The notes under the pieces: model-generated
The model's input: the letters and a program-made list of their open reading frames with translations, nothing else
Told to the model about the DNA's origin: nothing
The model's database searches: none
Made by a program: the position numbers and the translations under genes
Shown here: positions 52,998-61,427 of the stretch, piece by piece
Layout of the letters: each line of letters begins with the position of its first letter
How positions within the stretch are numbered: position 1 is the first letter of the stretch
Origin: CAYXLI01 sp964464925
GTDB lineage: Bacteria > Acidobacteriota > Terriglobia > Bryobacterales > Bryobacteraceae
Direction: 5' to 3'
Assembly: GCA_964464925.1 (NCBI GenBank)
Contig: CAYXLI010000022.1
Location: 1 to 64,000 of the forward strand
DNA: 64,000 nucleotides

Positions 52998-53284
52998 ATC
53001 GCGAAGACGCCGTTGCCGAACTGGCCTCCTGCCGCAGCAAGATCGACGAACTGGATTTGCGGCTGCTGGAAATTCTGAACGCGCGCACTCAAGTGGTGGA
53101 GCGCATCGGCCGAATCAAACAGGACTTCGCGATGCCGGTATACGAGCCGAAGCGCGAGGACCAGGTCTTTCAAAACGTTTTGGACCATAACGGCGGGCCA
53201 CTCCCACCAGAAGCCGTCCGCCGGATCTTCGAGCGCATTATCGACGAAATGCGCACGTTGCAGAAAATGAGGATGCAGAAATAA
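52994..53284 (+). CDS. Chorismate mutase (AroQ class)
   Basis: 96 residues, all-helical. It rearranges chorismate to prephenate for phenylalanine and tyrosine. The first helix ELASCRSKIDELDLRLLEILNARTQVVERIGRIK contains the conserved Arg and Asp of the AroQ fold; PVYEPKREDQVFQNVLDHNGGPLPPEAVRRIFERIIDEMR supplies the remaining active-site residues (Lys, Arg, Glu). It is free-standing, not fused to a dehydratase or DAHP synthase. It sits between trpA (4-base overlap) and the DAHP synthase gene (no gap). Confidence 0.95.
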   Translation: MNREDAVAELASCRSKIDELDLRLLEILNARTQVVERIGRIKQDFAMPVYEPKREDQVFQNVLDHNGGPLPPEAVRRIFERIIDEMRTLQKMRMQK

Positions 53285-54298
53285 ATGCTGGTCGTGATGC
53301 AGGAAGGCGCCACGGAGGCGCAGATACAGGCGGTAATCGACCGGCTGGTATCGATGAACTTCACCGTACACCGGTCCACAGGCGTAATGCACACGGTGTT
53401 GGGAGGGGTCGGGCCGGTGGAGAATTTCGATCCTGCGGACCTGGAAGCACTCGAAGGGGTGAAGGAGGCGCACCGGATCGTATCCCCGTATAAGCTCGCC
53501 AGCAGGCATTGGAAACCGGGCGGCACCATCGTGAAGATCAAGGACGTGGAGATTGGCGGCGCGCGTCTGGTGATGATGGCGGGGCCGTGCAGCGTTGAGA
53601 GCGAAGATCAGATCGCGCGAGCGGCGGAGATCGTGGCCAAGGGCGGCGGGAAGGTAATTCGCGGAGGCGCGTTCAAGCCGAGGAGTTCGCCGTATAGTTT
53701 CCAGGGACTCGGTGAGCAGGGCTTGAAGCTTCTGCGGAAGGCGGCCGATGGTGCCGGGCTGCTGGTGATTAGCGAAGTCATGGACCAGACACAGATCCCG
53801 CTGATGGCCGGCTACGTGGATATTTTCCAGGTGGGTGCACGAAACATGCAGAACTTCAACCTGCTGAAGGAACTCGGAAAGATCAAGAAGCCGGTGCTGC
53901 TGAAGCGCGGCATAGCGGCCACGATTGAAGAGCTGCTGCTTTCGGCGGAGTACCTGATGTGCGGGGGCAACTACCAGGTAATCCTGTGCGAGCGCGGCAT
54001 CCGAACTTTCGAGACGTACACGCGCAACACGATGGACATCTCGGCCATTCCCGTGGCGAAGAAGCTGTCGCACCTGCCTATCGTCGCGGATCCTTCGCAT
54101 GGCACAGGGCGACGGGATCAGGTGCTTCCGATGGGACGGGCGGCTGTGGCAGCCGGCGCTGACGGATTACTTGTGGAGGTCCATCACGATCCGGATCACG
54201 CGATCAGCGATGGCGCGCAGACCCTACGGCCCGAGCAGTATTTCGAACTGATGGAACAGCTTCGTATAATCGCGCCCGCGGTCGGGCGTACGATGTAG
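53285..54298 (+). CDS. aroF: 3-deoxy-7-phosphoheptulonate (DAHP) synthase
   Basis: 337 residues of the type I-beta (AroF/AroG of Thermotoga-like) class. It makes DAHP from PEP and erythrose-4-phosphate, the first step of the shikimate pathway. A ferredoxin-like regulatory domain (1-75: MLVVMQEGATEAQIQAVIDR onward) is probably the feedback site. The barrel follows with VMMAGPCSVESEDQI, GGAFKPRSSPYSFQGLGEQGL, QVGARNMQNFNLLKELGK, LLKRGIAATIEELLLSAEYL, CERGIRTFE, PIVADPSHGTGRRDQV and VEVHHDPDHAISDGAQTL, including the metal-binding residues. Its ATG directly follows the mutase stop. Confidence 0.97.
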   Translation: MLVVMQEGATEAQIQAVIDRLVSMNFTVHRSTGVMHTVLGGVGPVENFDPADLEALEGVKEAHRIVSPYKLASRHWKPGGTIVKIKDVEIGGARLVMMAGPCSVESEDQIARAAEIVAKGGGKVIRGGAFKPRSSPYSFQGLGEQGLKLLRKAADGAGLLVISEVMDQTQIPLMAGYVDIFQVGARNMQNFNLLKELGKIKKPVLLKRGIAATIEELLLSAEYLMCGGNYQVILCERGIRTFETYTRNTMDISAIPVAKKLSHLPIVADPSHGTGRRDQVLPMGRAAVAAGADGLLVEVHHDPDHAISDGAQTLRPEQYFELMEQLRIIAPAVGRTM

Positions 54299-54303
54299 GT
54301 CTC

Positions 54304-55152
54304 GTGGATACAGTCGCCATCGTCGGAGTGGGATTGATCGGGGGATCTTTCGCCCTTGCCCTGCGCAGGGCCGGTTTCACCGGGACGATTCTGGGCGTGA
54401 GTTCTCCCCAGACATTGGCCACGGCGGAAGCGAGAAAAGTCATCGACCGGGGCGCCACGCTTGAGGAAGCAGCGGCGACCGCCGATCTGGTGTACCTGGC
54501 TCAGCCCATTTGCAACATCTTACAAACGCTCGAGAAACTCGGACCATTGGCGAGAGACGGTGTACTGTTCACGGACGCCGGTAGTACGAAGGCTAACATC
54601 GTAAACAAAGCGCGTAAATCTTTGCCTCACGGCCAATTTCTGGGTGGGCACCCCATGGCTGGCAAGGAGACGAGGGGGGTGGAAGAAGCAGACGCTGACC
54701 TCTTCCGTGGGAAGACCTACGTCCTGACTCCGGAGTGCCCTGAAGAGCTAGATACACTTGTTACACGTGGCTTCCAAAATTGCCTGCTGCGTATTGGGGC
54801 GAACGTTTTAGTACTGACGCCTGATGAACATGACCGGATCGTAGCCCTCACGTCCCATCTGCCCCAACTGCTTTCGACGGCACTCGCCGCAACTGTTTCT
54901 GAACATATTGAAAGCGATAGCGACCACCTGGCCGTCTCAGGGTCTGGCTTATTAGATAGTACTAGGCTGGCGCTTAGCTCGTTCGATATTTGGCACGACA
55001 TCTTGAAGACCAATACTGCAGAGATTGACCACGTGCTCAAGCTGTATATTGACAAACTACAGAAGATCCGCCAAAATCTAACAAATCTGCAACTGCGCGA
55101 AGAGTTTACGGCGGCCGCTAATGTGGCCCGGCGTTTGCGCCATGAAGTGTAG
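54304..55152 (+). CDS. tyrA: Prephenate dehydrogenase
   Basis: 282 residues from GTG 54304. It converts prephenate to 4-hydroxyphenylpyruvate with NAD+, toward tyrosine. The nucleotide-binding signature is VAIVGVGLIGGSFALALRRAGF. LVYLAQPI, LFTDAGSTKANIV and GGHPMAGKETRGVEEADADLF are family motifs, with the catalytic His in the GGHPMAG loop. The C-terminal half is helical with DEHDRIVALTSHLPQLLSTAL. There is no ACT domain. The second half appears lower in GC than the upstream genes, as does the following regulator gene. Confidence 0.95.
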   Translation: MDTVAIVGVGLIGGSFALALRRAGFTGTILGVSSPQTLATAEARKVIDRGATLEEAAATADLVYLAQPICNILQTLEKLGPLARDGVLFTDAGSTKANIVNKARKSLPHGQFLGGHPMAGKETRGVEEADADLFRGKTYVLTPECPEELDTLVTRGFQNCLLRIGANVLVLTPDEHDRIVALTSHLPQLLSTALAATVSEHIESDSDHLAVSGSGLLDSTRLALSSFDIWHDILKTNTAEIDHVLKLYIDKLQKIRQNLTNLQLREEFTAAANVARRLRHEV

Positions 55153-55179
55153 TTGTAAGAAGGGACATGACTGAGCGGC

Positions 55180-55893
55180 TTGAGACTGACAGCCTTAGCA
55201 AGTGCGTTGTATGAAGACCTACTCCACCGGGAGGGGGTCACCAAACTTGTACTATCCCGCCGCGCGGCCGCTGTCTACTCGAGCGGCTCGCCTGCTAAGA
55301 ATGTCTATTTCTTAGATTCGGGACTGGTCAAGCTTGAGAAGCTAACCGAGGCAGGAAAGGAACTTCTGCTGGGCATTGTAGCGCCCGGAGAAATCTTTGG
55401 GGAGCAAGCGATTCTTGGTGACAGCTCTTACGCGGTTTCCGCTCGAGTCTTAGAATCGGGCATCGCTTATGCAATTCCAGCCGACCTTTTCCTGAAGTTC
55501 TGCGAACGCCGCCCCGATGTTTGGAAATTGCTGGTTCAGCATTTCCTAACAAAGAAAGACGAACTGGAACGAAAGATCGAACACCTCTGCCTCAGCGACG
55601 TGAAGCAGAGAATCGTTTTCTATTTGAACGACCTGGCACGTCTGAATCCGGGAACAGACGGCGCTGGAAGCGTGATTCATATCTCACAGAATGAACTGGC
55701 AAGCCTGGTGGGAGCGACTCGAGAGACGACTTCCACGACGCTGAACACCCTTGCCCGCCAGGGTTTGATCGTTTTAGGGCACCGCCTGGTGATGATCCCT
55801 TCCCTGGAGATGATCCGGGAGGCAATTCAAACTCCGAAAGCAATGAAACAAGCTGCCGCCCCGTCTGCTAGCGTGGCACCTCCAACAATCTAA
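55180..55893 (+). CDS. Crp/Fnr-family transcriptional regulator
   Basis: About 237 residues; TTG 55180 is used but the true start is uncertain because the nearest purine-rich stretch (AAGGGA near 55161) lies too far away and an ATG at 55167 is out of frame. The cNMP-binding barrel covers ~10-125 (YFLDSGLVKLEKLTEAGKELLLGIVAPGEIFGEQAIL). The HTH_Crp domain covers ~150-215 (HISQNELASLVGATRETTSTTLNTLARQGLIVL). There is no Cys cluster for an Fe-S centre of the FNR kind. The ligand is unknown. It follows tyrA by 27 bp and may be co-transcribed or independent. Confidence 0.92.
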   Translation: MRLTALASALYEDLLHREGVTKLVLSRRAAAVYSSGSPAKNVYFLDSGLVKLEKLTEAGKELLLGIVAPGEIFGEQAILGDSSYAVSARVLESGIAYAIPADLFLKFCERRPDVWKLLVQHFLTKKDELERKIEHLCLSDVKQRIVFYLNDLARLNPGTDGAGSVIHISQNELASLVGATRETTSTTLNTLARQGLIVLGHRLVMIPSLEMIREAIQTPKAMKQAAAPSASVAPPTI

Positions 55894-55935
55894 AGACGCA
55901 TACGTCCAACGTAGCGGAGCCGGAACAGGTTATCC

Positions 55936-55950
55936 GTTCACAGTGTGAAC
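55936..55950. promoter_or_regulatory. Perfect palindrome, candidate operator
   Basis: GTTCAC-AGT-GTGAAC lies between the Crp/Fnr-type gene and the Omp85-like gene, 83 bases before the latter's ATG. Six perfectly matched bases on each side suggest a dimeric binding site. The order TCAC...GTGA is the reverse of the classical CRP half-site order. Confidence 0.45.
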
Positions 55951-56032
55951 CAGATTCACTGCCCATCCGTCTGTATCTCTGTCGAATCAATGCGCAACCT
56001 TCTGGCCGTAGCCGTGCTTTATGGGCTGAGTC

Positions 56033-57316
56033 ATGCGAAGTTTTGTGTTTCTGGCGCTGATTTGCGTGCCGCTATGGGGCGGAGAGGACGATTGTCCCAA
56101 TAACGATTGCAATTCCGCGGTCTCCCAAAACGTGAATTCCAAGTACACCGTTGAGGGATTCTCGTTCAGCGGCAACAGCCGGTACCGCGACCTCTTTGCG
56201 CGGCTCAGCGACCGGCTACAGCAAGATCTGCGGAAATTAGTGGGGCAAAAGTACAACCAGGAACTGGTGACTCGACTTGCTCAAAGAATTCGTCAGGAGA
56301 TTCACGCTTCTTCCGTTACAGCACGTTGTTTTCGTGGTGAGCAGCCAAATTCGGTTCGTGTCGAGTTCGAGACGAAAAGAAGCCGGCTGGATGAGGACGC
56401 CACGGTAACGAAACTTTCCTATCATTCAAAAGAGGGTTGGACTGGAGGAATGGAGGTCTCCACGGATCTGGCAGGCAATCAACTTGTGTTCGGAGTGCAA
56501 AGCGACGGCGACACACTCGTCGAGCGGCAGGCAGGGATTAATGCGCGAATCTCGCGTTCTATTGGAGATCGGCTGCAGGTTCGTTTCGGCTTCGAAGATT
56601 TCCATGAGCAATGGAATGGAGCGACCTTACAAGCCCTGGCAAGAGCAGAAAGAGTCCCCGGTATCTACCGGACGCGCCGTTCATTCACGCCCAGCCTTAC
56701 GGTTGTTCTGACGCCCGGCCTCACATGGACGGCCGGTGTGTCGTTCCAGAATTTCGAGACACAGTTTCCGGCCGCCCGTACTGAATCTGCCAATGCTGTG
56801 GTAAATACTCTGCGCTATCACCGGTTTTGGGAGAGGTCAGAAACTTCCCGGCAGGAAGTCGAAGCAGGATACACCCTGCGGGCGGCCACCAGATCGCTGG
56901 ACACGGACTACGCTTACACGCGGCATGCATTCAACGCCAACTGGGCGATGGGGATCGGTGAGCACCATGAATTTGCAGTGAGGTTCGCGGCCGGAACGCT
57001 GAACGGGCGGGCTCCCCTGTTTGAACGGTTTGTGCTCGGCAACAGTACTCTGTTGCGCGGTTATAACAAATACGACATCGTCCCACTTGGGGCGACGCAT
57101 CTGGCATATGGTTCGCTGAATTACCGGTACAAGATCGTCGGCGTTTTTTACGATACCGGATCCGTTTGGCAGAACCGTGAGGATCGGAAGGCACGGCAAT
57201 CGGCGGGTGTAACGCTGGCGATGGGACCTCTGCGCGAGGGGCTGCTGTTGAGCGTTGCTTTTCCGCTACAGGACGGAAGACACATTCCATTATTCATGTT
57301 GACTGCAAACTTCTAG
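56033..57316 (+). CDS. Omp85/BamA-like outer-membrane barrel protein
   Basis: 427 residues with a signal peptide (MRSFVFLALICVPLWGG). One POTRA-like region (YTVEGFSFSGNSRYRDLFAR ... LVTRLAQRIRQEI, about 38-95) precedes a 16-strand-type barrel. Near the C-terminus is the LRGY motif (NSTLLRGYNKYD), the Omp85 counterpart of VRGF/Y that packs inside the barrel, followed by GSLNYRYKIVGVFYDTGSVW and a last strand ending in Phe. A single POTRA is short for BamA (five) or TamA (three). It may assist secretion or membrane insertion of a specific partner. It is the first gene of the four-gene run up to the NtrX-like regulator. Confidence 0.82.
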   Translation: MRSFVFLALICVPLWGGEDDCPNNDCNSAVSQNVNSKYTVEGFSFSGNSRYRDLFARLSDRLQQDLRKLVGQKYNQELVTRLAQRIRQEIHASSVTARCFRGEQPNSVRVEFETKRSRLDEDATVTKLSYHSKEGWTGGMEVSTDLAGNQLVFGVQSDGDTLVERQAGINARISRSIGDRLQVRFGFEDFHEQWNGATLQALARAERVPGIYRTRRSFTPSLTVVLTPGLTWTAGVSFQNFETQFPAARTESANAVVNTLRYHRFWERSETSRQEVEAGYTLRAATRSLDTDYAYTRHAFNANWAMGIGEHHEFAVRFAAGTLNGRAPLFERFVLGNSTLLRGYNKYDIVPLGATHLAYGSLNYRYKIVGVFYDTGSVWQNREDRKARQSAGVTLAMGPLREGLLLSVAFPLQDGRHIPLFMLTANF

Positions 57317-57327
57317 GCTGACGGATC

Positions 57328-57930
57328 GTGAGACTTCTTCGCTACGGCTCGCTTCTGCTGTCCGGCGCACTGGCATTCTGCCTTTCGCTCTGGGCGCAGG
57401 ACCTGCTGCTGCGGACGTCCGGCGATCATGTGAATGTATACGCCCCGAAACTTCATTTCCTGACCGGAAAGCCTCTGCAGAGACTTCACGATGGAAACTC
57501 GGTTATCTACGATTTCCAGCTCAGCATTCTCGGTGACGGACAGGACGTGGTTCTGCGCCGCAGTTTCGAACGGTTCGTATTCAGTTACGATCTTTGGGAG
57601 GAGCGTTTTTCGGTGACGCGGATGCGGAGCAACCGGGGACACGTGTCGCATCTGACAGCCGAAGCAGCCGAGGCATGGTGCGTTGGGAACATGTCCTTCT
57701 CACCTTCGGGACTCGCTACGGATCGGCCATTGTACCTTCGACTGGAGGTGAGGGCGCAGGATCCGCGCGAAATGCCGCCGCTACTGAATGAGCCGGGCAT
57801 GAGCCTTTCGAGCCTGATCGATATTTTCAGCCGCGCCAGCAAAGGGCGGCAGCCGCAGTATTGGAAGGCGGAAGCCGGACCGGTGCGCCTCGCGGATTTG
57901 CAGCGCGATAGGAACCGGGGGGGCGATTGA
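57328..57930 (+). CDS. DUF4390-like exported protein
   Basis: 200 residues from GTG 57328, with a signal peptide (SLLLSGALAFCLSLWAQ). A beta-rich domain carries RRSFERFVFSYDLWEERFSVTRM, which I match to the DUF4390 signature, and YLRLEVRAQDPREMPPLLNEPGMSLSSLIDIFSR. DUF4390 genes often precede NtrY-like kinases in other bacteria, as here; this supports the call and suggests a sensory or envelope role. Its 3' end overlaps the kinase start through TTGA. Confidence 0.75.
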   Translation: MRLLRYGSLLLSGALAFCLSLWAQDLLLRTSGDHVNVYAPKLHFLTGKPLQRLHDGNSVIYDFQLSILGDGQDVVLRRSFERFVFSYDLWEERFSVTRMRSNRGHVSHLTAEAAEAWCVGNMSFSPSGLATDRPLYLRLEVRAQDPREMPPLLNEPGMSLSSLIDIFSRASKGRQPQYWKAEAGPVRLADLQRDRNRGGD

Positions 57931-59312
57931 ACCAGCTTCGTACGCGGCTGATTCTGATCTTTCTCGCGGCCACACTCGCGCCGCTGGCGGTTTCACTGTG
58001 GATCACATCGCAGCTCGTGGAACAAAGCCTCAACCTGCAATCCACCGAGAAAATCGACAGTCTGTCCCGGTCGCTGGAACAGACAGGGAGGGCGCTGTAT
58101 CAGAAGACACGGGAAGGGCTAAAAGCAGATGCGGAGCACGGGCGCCTGCGGCCGGAGGTGATGGCTCTCCGGGACCGGCAGAGTTGGCCTCCCGCGGTCG
58201 AGGAGTTCTACACCCGAGGAGACCGGGAAGGGTTTGCCATTGCGGGCGCTAATGGAGGCGCACTGGAGTACATGCTCCGAACGCCGGACGCCGTCTGGGT
58301 GTATTCGGCTCCGTTCGGCGGACCTGGTATGAAGACACTGGCGAACCAGCACACAGAGGCCCGCTCCCTGGTATCGAGGACCACCGGCCGGGACATACGC
58401 AGGGGCATGCTGTATACCGCGTTGGTCCTTGTGGCAGTGGTCTGGATTGTGCTGATGCTGGCGCTGGCATTTGTGGCACATCGGATCACACGTCCCATAC
58501 AGCGGCTTACGGAGGCACTTGGCGAGTTGGCGGGCGGGAATCTGGATGTGCGGCTCGCGGTTGACGGCAATGACGAAGTGGCGCGAGCCATGCGGGCATT
58601 CAACGATTCGGCCGAGCAACTCAGGCAGCAGCAGGACCGGGTGATTCAACTGACTCGGATTGCGAGTTGGCAAGCGCTCGCGCGCAAGATGGCGCATGAG
58701 GTAAAGAACTCGTTGACACCGATTCGTCTGACTGTCGAGGAAATGGTGGCCCGGCGCGGCGATCGCGATCAGGCGTTCCTGGATGAGGCGGCGCAGATTG
58801 TGGTGGATGAAGTGACCGCGCTCGAACGGCGCGTGCGCGCATTTTCGGATTTTGCATCCGAGCCTGCCGTGCGGGCCTCCCAAATCGATCTCAACGCACT
58901 CATGGAAGAGCGCGTGAGATTTCTCAAGAACGCTCATCCGGAAGTGCGGTACGACCTGCGACTGGCAGAGGAGCCTGCCCGGGCGGTAGCTGATATGGAC
59001 CTGGTAAAAGGCATTCTGACGAATCTGCTGGAGAATGCGGCGGAGGCTGCCGGCGGTGGCGGTGTGGTTATGGGCAAGACGTATCGGGAAAACGGACAGG
59101 TAGCAGTGGAAGTACACGATTCGGGACCGGGCTTGAGCACCCTCGCGGAGGACTCCCTGTTTGAGCCAACCATTTCGTTCAAGAAGACGGGAATGGGCCT
59201 GGGGCTTTCGATTGCCCGGCGAAGCGCGGTCCTGTCGGGCGGGGACATATTGCTGGTGAAGGGAGAACTTGGCGGCGCAGGCTTTCGCGTGCTGCTGCCG
59301 GCGGTGAACTGA
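57927..59312 (+). CDS. NtrY-like sensor histidine kinase
   Basis: 461 residues from TTG 57927. Two membrane helices (about 8-27 and 163-185) flank a ~130-residue extracytoplasmic sensor. A HAMP domain (RITRPIQRLTEALGELAGGNLDVRL) leads to HisKA with H257 in ARKMAHEVKNSLTPIRL, the NtrY/NtrB-type H-box. HATPase_c has NLLENAAEAA, DSGPGL and MGLGLSIARR. The signal is unknown. The stop overlaps the ATG of the response regulator, so the pair is translationally coupled and cognate. Confidence 0.94.
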   Translation: MNQLRTRLILIFLAATLAPLAVSLWITSQLVEQSLNLQSTEKIDSLSRSLEQTGRALYQKTREGLKADAEHGRLRPEVMALRDRQSWPPAVEEFYTRGDREGFAIAGANGGALEYMLRTPDAVWVYSAPFGGPGMKTLANQHTEARSLVSRTTGRDIRRGMLYTALVLVAVVWIVLMLALAFVAHRITRPIQRLTEALGELAGGNLDVRLAVDGNDEVARAMRAFNDSAEQLRQQQDRVIQLTRIASWQALARKMAHEVKNSLTPIRLTVEEMVARRGDRDQAFLDEAAQIVVDEVTALERRVRAFSDFASEPAVRASQIDLNALMEERVRFLKNAHPEVRYDLRLAEEPARAVADMDLVKGILTNLLENAAEAAGGGGVVMGKTYRENGQVAVEVHDSGPGLSTLAEDSLFEPTISFKKTGMGLGLSIARRSAVLSGGDILLVKGELGGAGFRVLLPAVN

Positions 59313-60655
59313 TGGCGCAACGACGAATCCTGATTGTGGATGACGAGGAGAACATCGGCCGCTCCCTTCGCATGATTTTAGAGCGCGAAGGGTACATCGT
59401 GCTGACCTGCTCCTCAGTAACCTCTTTCATTACCCTGCGGGCTACTGCAGATGCGTACCTTTTCGATGTGCGGTTGCCCGACGGAACCGGGATAGATCTG
59501 TTAAAGCGGGTGCGGCAGGCCGACGCTGCGGTACCGGTGATTATGATCTCCGGGCAGGCGACGATTTCCGAAGCCGTGGAGGCCACGCGGGCCGGGGCCT
59601 TCGACTTCCTCGAGAAGCCGCTGAGCCGGGACAAGGTCCTGCTCACGATCAAGAATGGACTGGAACAATCCAAACTGCGCGCCGAGAACGAGCGGTTGAG
59701 AGAACTGGTCGGCGACGCTCCACGAATGATCGGATCAAGCCCGGCGTTCCAGCGCGTGGTGGATCAGGCGACGATGGCTGCCCGATCGGATACGCGCGTG
59801 CTGCTGACCGGCGAATCCGGGACTGGAAAGGAACTGCTGGCAGCGCACATCCATCGCGAGAGCCCGTTTCACGCCGGGCCTTTCGTGAAAGTAAACTGTG
59901 CGGCCATCCCAATCGACTTGATGGAAAGCGAGCTTTTCGGGCACGAAAAGGGCGCGTTTACGGGTGCCGCTTCTTCCCGCCGCGGGAAATTCGAACTCGC
60001 GGACGGCGGCACCCTCTTCTTAGATGAGGTGGGAGATCTGCACGCAAATTCCCAGGCAAAGCTGCTGCGCGTGCTGCAGGAAGGCGAATTCCACCGCGTT
60101 GGAGGCGAGCAGCCTATCCGCGTCCGTGTGCGCGTCGTGTCGGCTACGAATCGCGAGCTGGGCGAACTGGTCGCGCAAGATAAGTTCCGCGAAGATCTGT
60201 TCTACCGGTTATGCGTTGTGCCGATCCGCGTCCCGAGCCTGCGCGAGCGGCCGCAGGATGTTGCGCCGCTGGCTAACTACTTTCTGGGTGAGTTCTGTAC
60301 GCGCAACAATTTCCGAGCGAAGCGAATCGATGACCTTGCGATGAATGTTCTAGCAGCGTACCACTGGCCAGGGAACGTACGAGAACTCCGGAATGTGGTG
60401 GAGCGCATGGCAATTCTGACGGCCGGCGACCTGCTGGATGAGGAGTCGATTCCTCTGGAGATCAGGCGGCCGCGCGATATAGGTCCGCGCGGGTCAGTGC
60501 ACGAAGCTCGAAATTCGGCAGAACGCGAGCATATTTTGAAGGCTCTGGAAGACACGCAATGGAACGTGTCTGGCGCGGCGAGAATCCTGGGAATGGAGCG
60601 CACGAACCTGCACAAGCGCATTCGCGCACTGGGGATTGAGCGAGTTAGGGCTTAA
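59312..60655 (+). CDS. NtrX/NtrC-family sigma-54-dependent response regulator
   Basis: 447 residues. The receiver domain has the phosphoacceptor D52 (YLFDVRLPDG). The AAA+ domain has Walker A GESGTGKE (167-174), the sigma-54 contact loop GAFTGA (214-219), Walker B GTLFLDEVGDL and the sensor/R-finger region. A C-terminal Fis-type HTH (REHILKALEDTQWNVSGAARILGMERTNLHKRIRAL) binds DNA. It activates sigma-54 promoters when phosphorylated by the adjacent kinase. The sigma-54 site at 8050 is a possible target but no evidence links them. Its 3' end overlaps the glycosyltransferase gene by 11 bases (convergent). Confidence 0.96.
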   Translation: MAQRRILIVDDEENIGRSLRMILEREGYIVLTCSSVTSFITLRATADAYLFDVRLPDGTGIDLLKRVRQADAAVPVIMISGQATISEAVEATRAGAFDFLEKPLSRDKVLLTIKNGLEQSKLRAENERLRELVGDAPRMIGSSPAFQRVVDQATMAARSDTRVLLTGESGTGKELLAAHIHRESPFHAGPFVKVNCAAIPIDLMESELFGHEKGAFTGAASSRRGKFELADGGTLFLDEVGDLHANSQAKLLRVLQEGEFHRVGGEQPIRVRVRVVSATNRELGELVAQDKFREDLFYRLCVVPIRVPSLRERPQDVAPLANYFLGEFCTRNNFRAKRIDDLAMNVLAAYHWPGNVRELRNVVERMAILTAGDLLDEESIPLEIRRPRDIGPRGSVHEARNSAEREHILKALEDTQWNVSGAARILGMERTNLHKRIRALGIERVRA

Positions 60656-61427
60656 CTTTACGGGCGCGATAATCGCCTCGGCTGAAGTACTTCTCCAACC
60701 AGCAATAGAGTGCGATGAATAGGTAGCGGCTACCCATCTCTTTGATCTTGAGCTTGGATTCACCGGCCCGGCGGTTGCGCCACGTGATGGGTATGACCGC
60801 CCAGGTGTAGCCGCGGACGATGGTCTTCAGGGGCAGCTCTACCGTGAGATTGAAGTGCGGTGAAAGGAATGGCCGGCACCCCTCGATCACTGTCCGCCGG
60901 TAAGCTTTGAATGCATTCGTGAAATCGTTCAATGGGACGTTGAACATGAATCTGAGGAACAGATTCGCAAAGCGATTGATCAGCAGCTTATGACGGGGAT
61001 AGTCGATGACTCCGCCGCCACGAATGAAGCGCGAGCCGAAAACGGCATCGTAGCCGTCGTTCTGAAGGATGTTCCAGTAGCGAACAACGTCCCGGCAGTC
61101 GTCCGATTCATCCGCCATCATCACCACGACCGCATCGCCAGTGATGTGATTGAATCCGTAAGTGACTGCACGGCCGAATCCATGCTCACCAGTGTTCTGC
61201 ACCGGCTTGCATTCTGGAATCTTGGCTTGGAGTTCCTGCAGAATCTCCCACGTTGTATCCGTACTCCCGTCATCCACGACAACAATTTCGTGCGGAATGT
61301 GATGCAGGTCTAACTCGAGATTGAGGTGCTGGACAGTCGCGCCGACGCAGCCAGACTCGTTCAGCGCCGGAATCACAATCGACAGCAACTGCAGCGGTGG
61401 CCGCGAAACAGGTGCTGGAGGATTCAT
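60645..61427 (-). CDS. Family 2 glycosyltransferase (dolichol/undecaprenyl-phosphate sugar type)
   Basis: 260 residues, GT-A fold. The nucleotide-sugar region is LSIVIPALNESGCVGATVQHL, EIVVVDDGSTDTTWEIL, then GDAVVVMMADESDD as the DXD-like metal site. GFGRAVTYGFNHITGD and VFGSRFIRGGGVIDYPRHKLLINRFAN match the DPM1-like subgroup that transfers a sugar to a polyprenyl phosphate. There is no C-terminal membrane pair of the GtrB kind. It overlaps the upstream epimerase gene by 4 bases and is the last gene of a surface-glycan operon. Confidence 0.93.
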   Translation of the reverse strand: MNPPAPVSRPPLQLLSIVIPALNESGCVGATVQHLNLELDLHHIPHEIVVVDDGSTDTTWEILQELQAKIPECKPVQNTGEHGFGRAVTYGFNHITGDAVVVMMADESDDCRDVVRYWNILQNDGYDAVFGSRFIRGGGVIDYPRHKLLINRFANLFLRFMFNVPLNDFTNAFKAYRRTVIEGCRPFLSPHFNLTVELPLKTIVRGYTWAVIPITWRNRRAGESKLKIKEMGSRYLFIALYCWLEKYFSRGDYRARKVKP

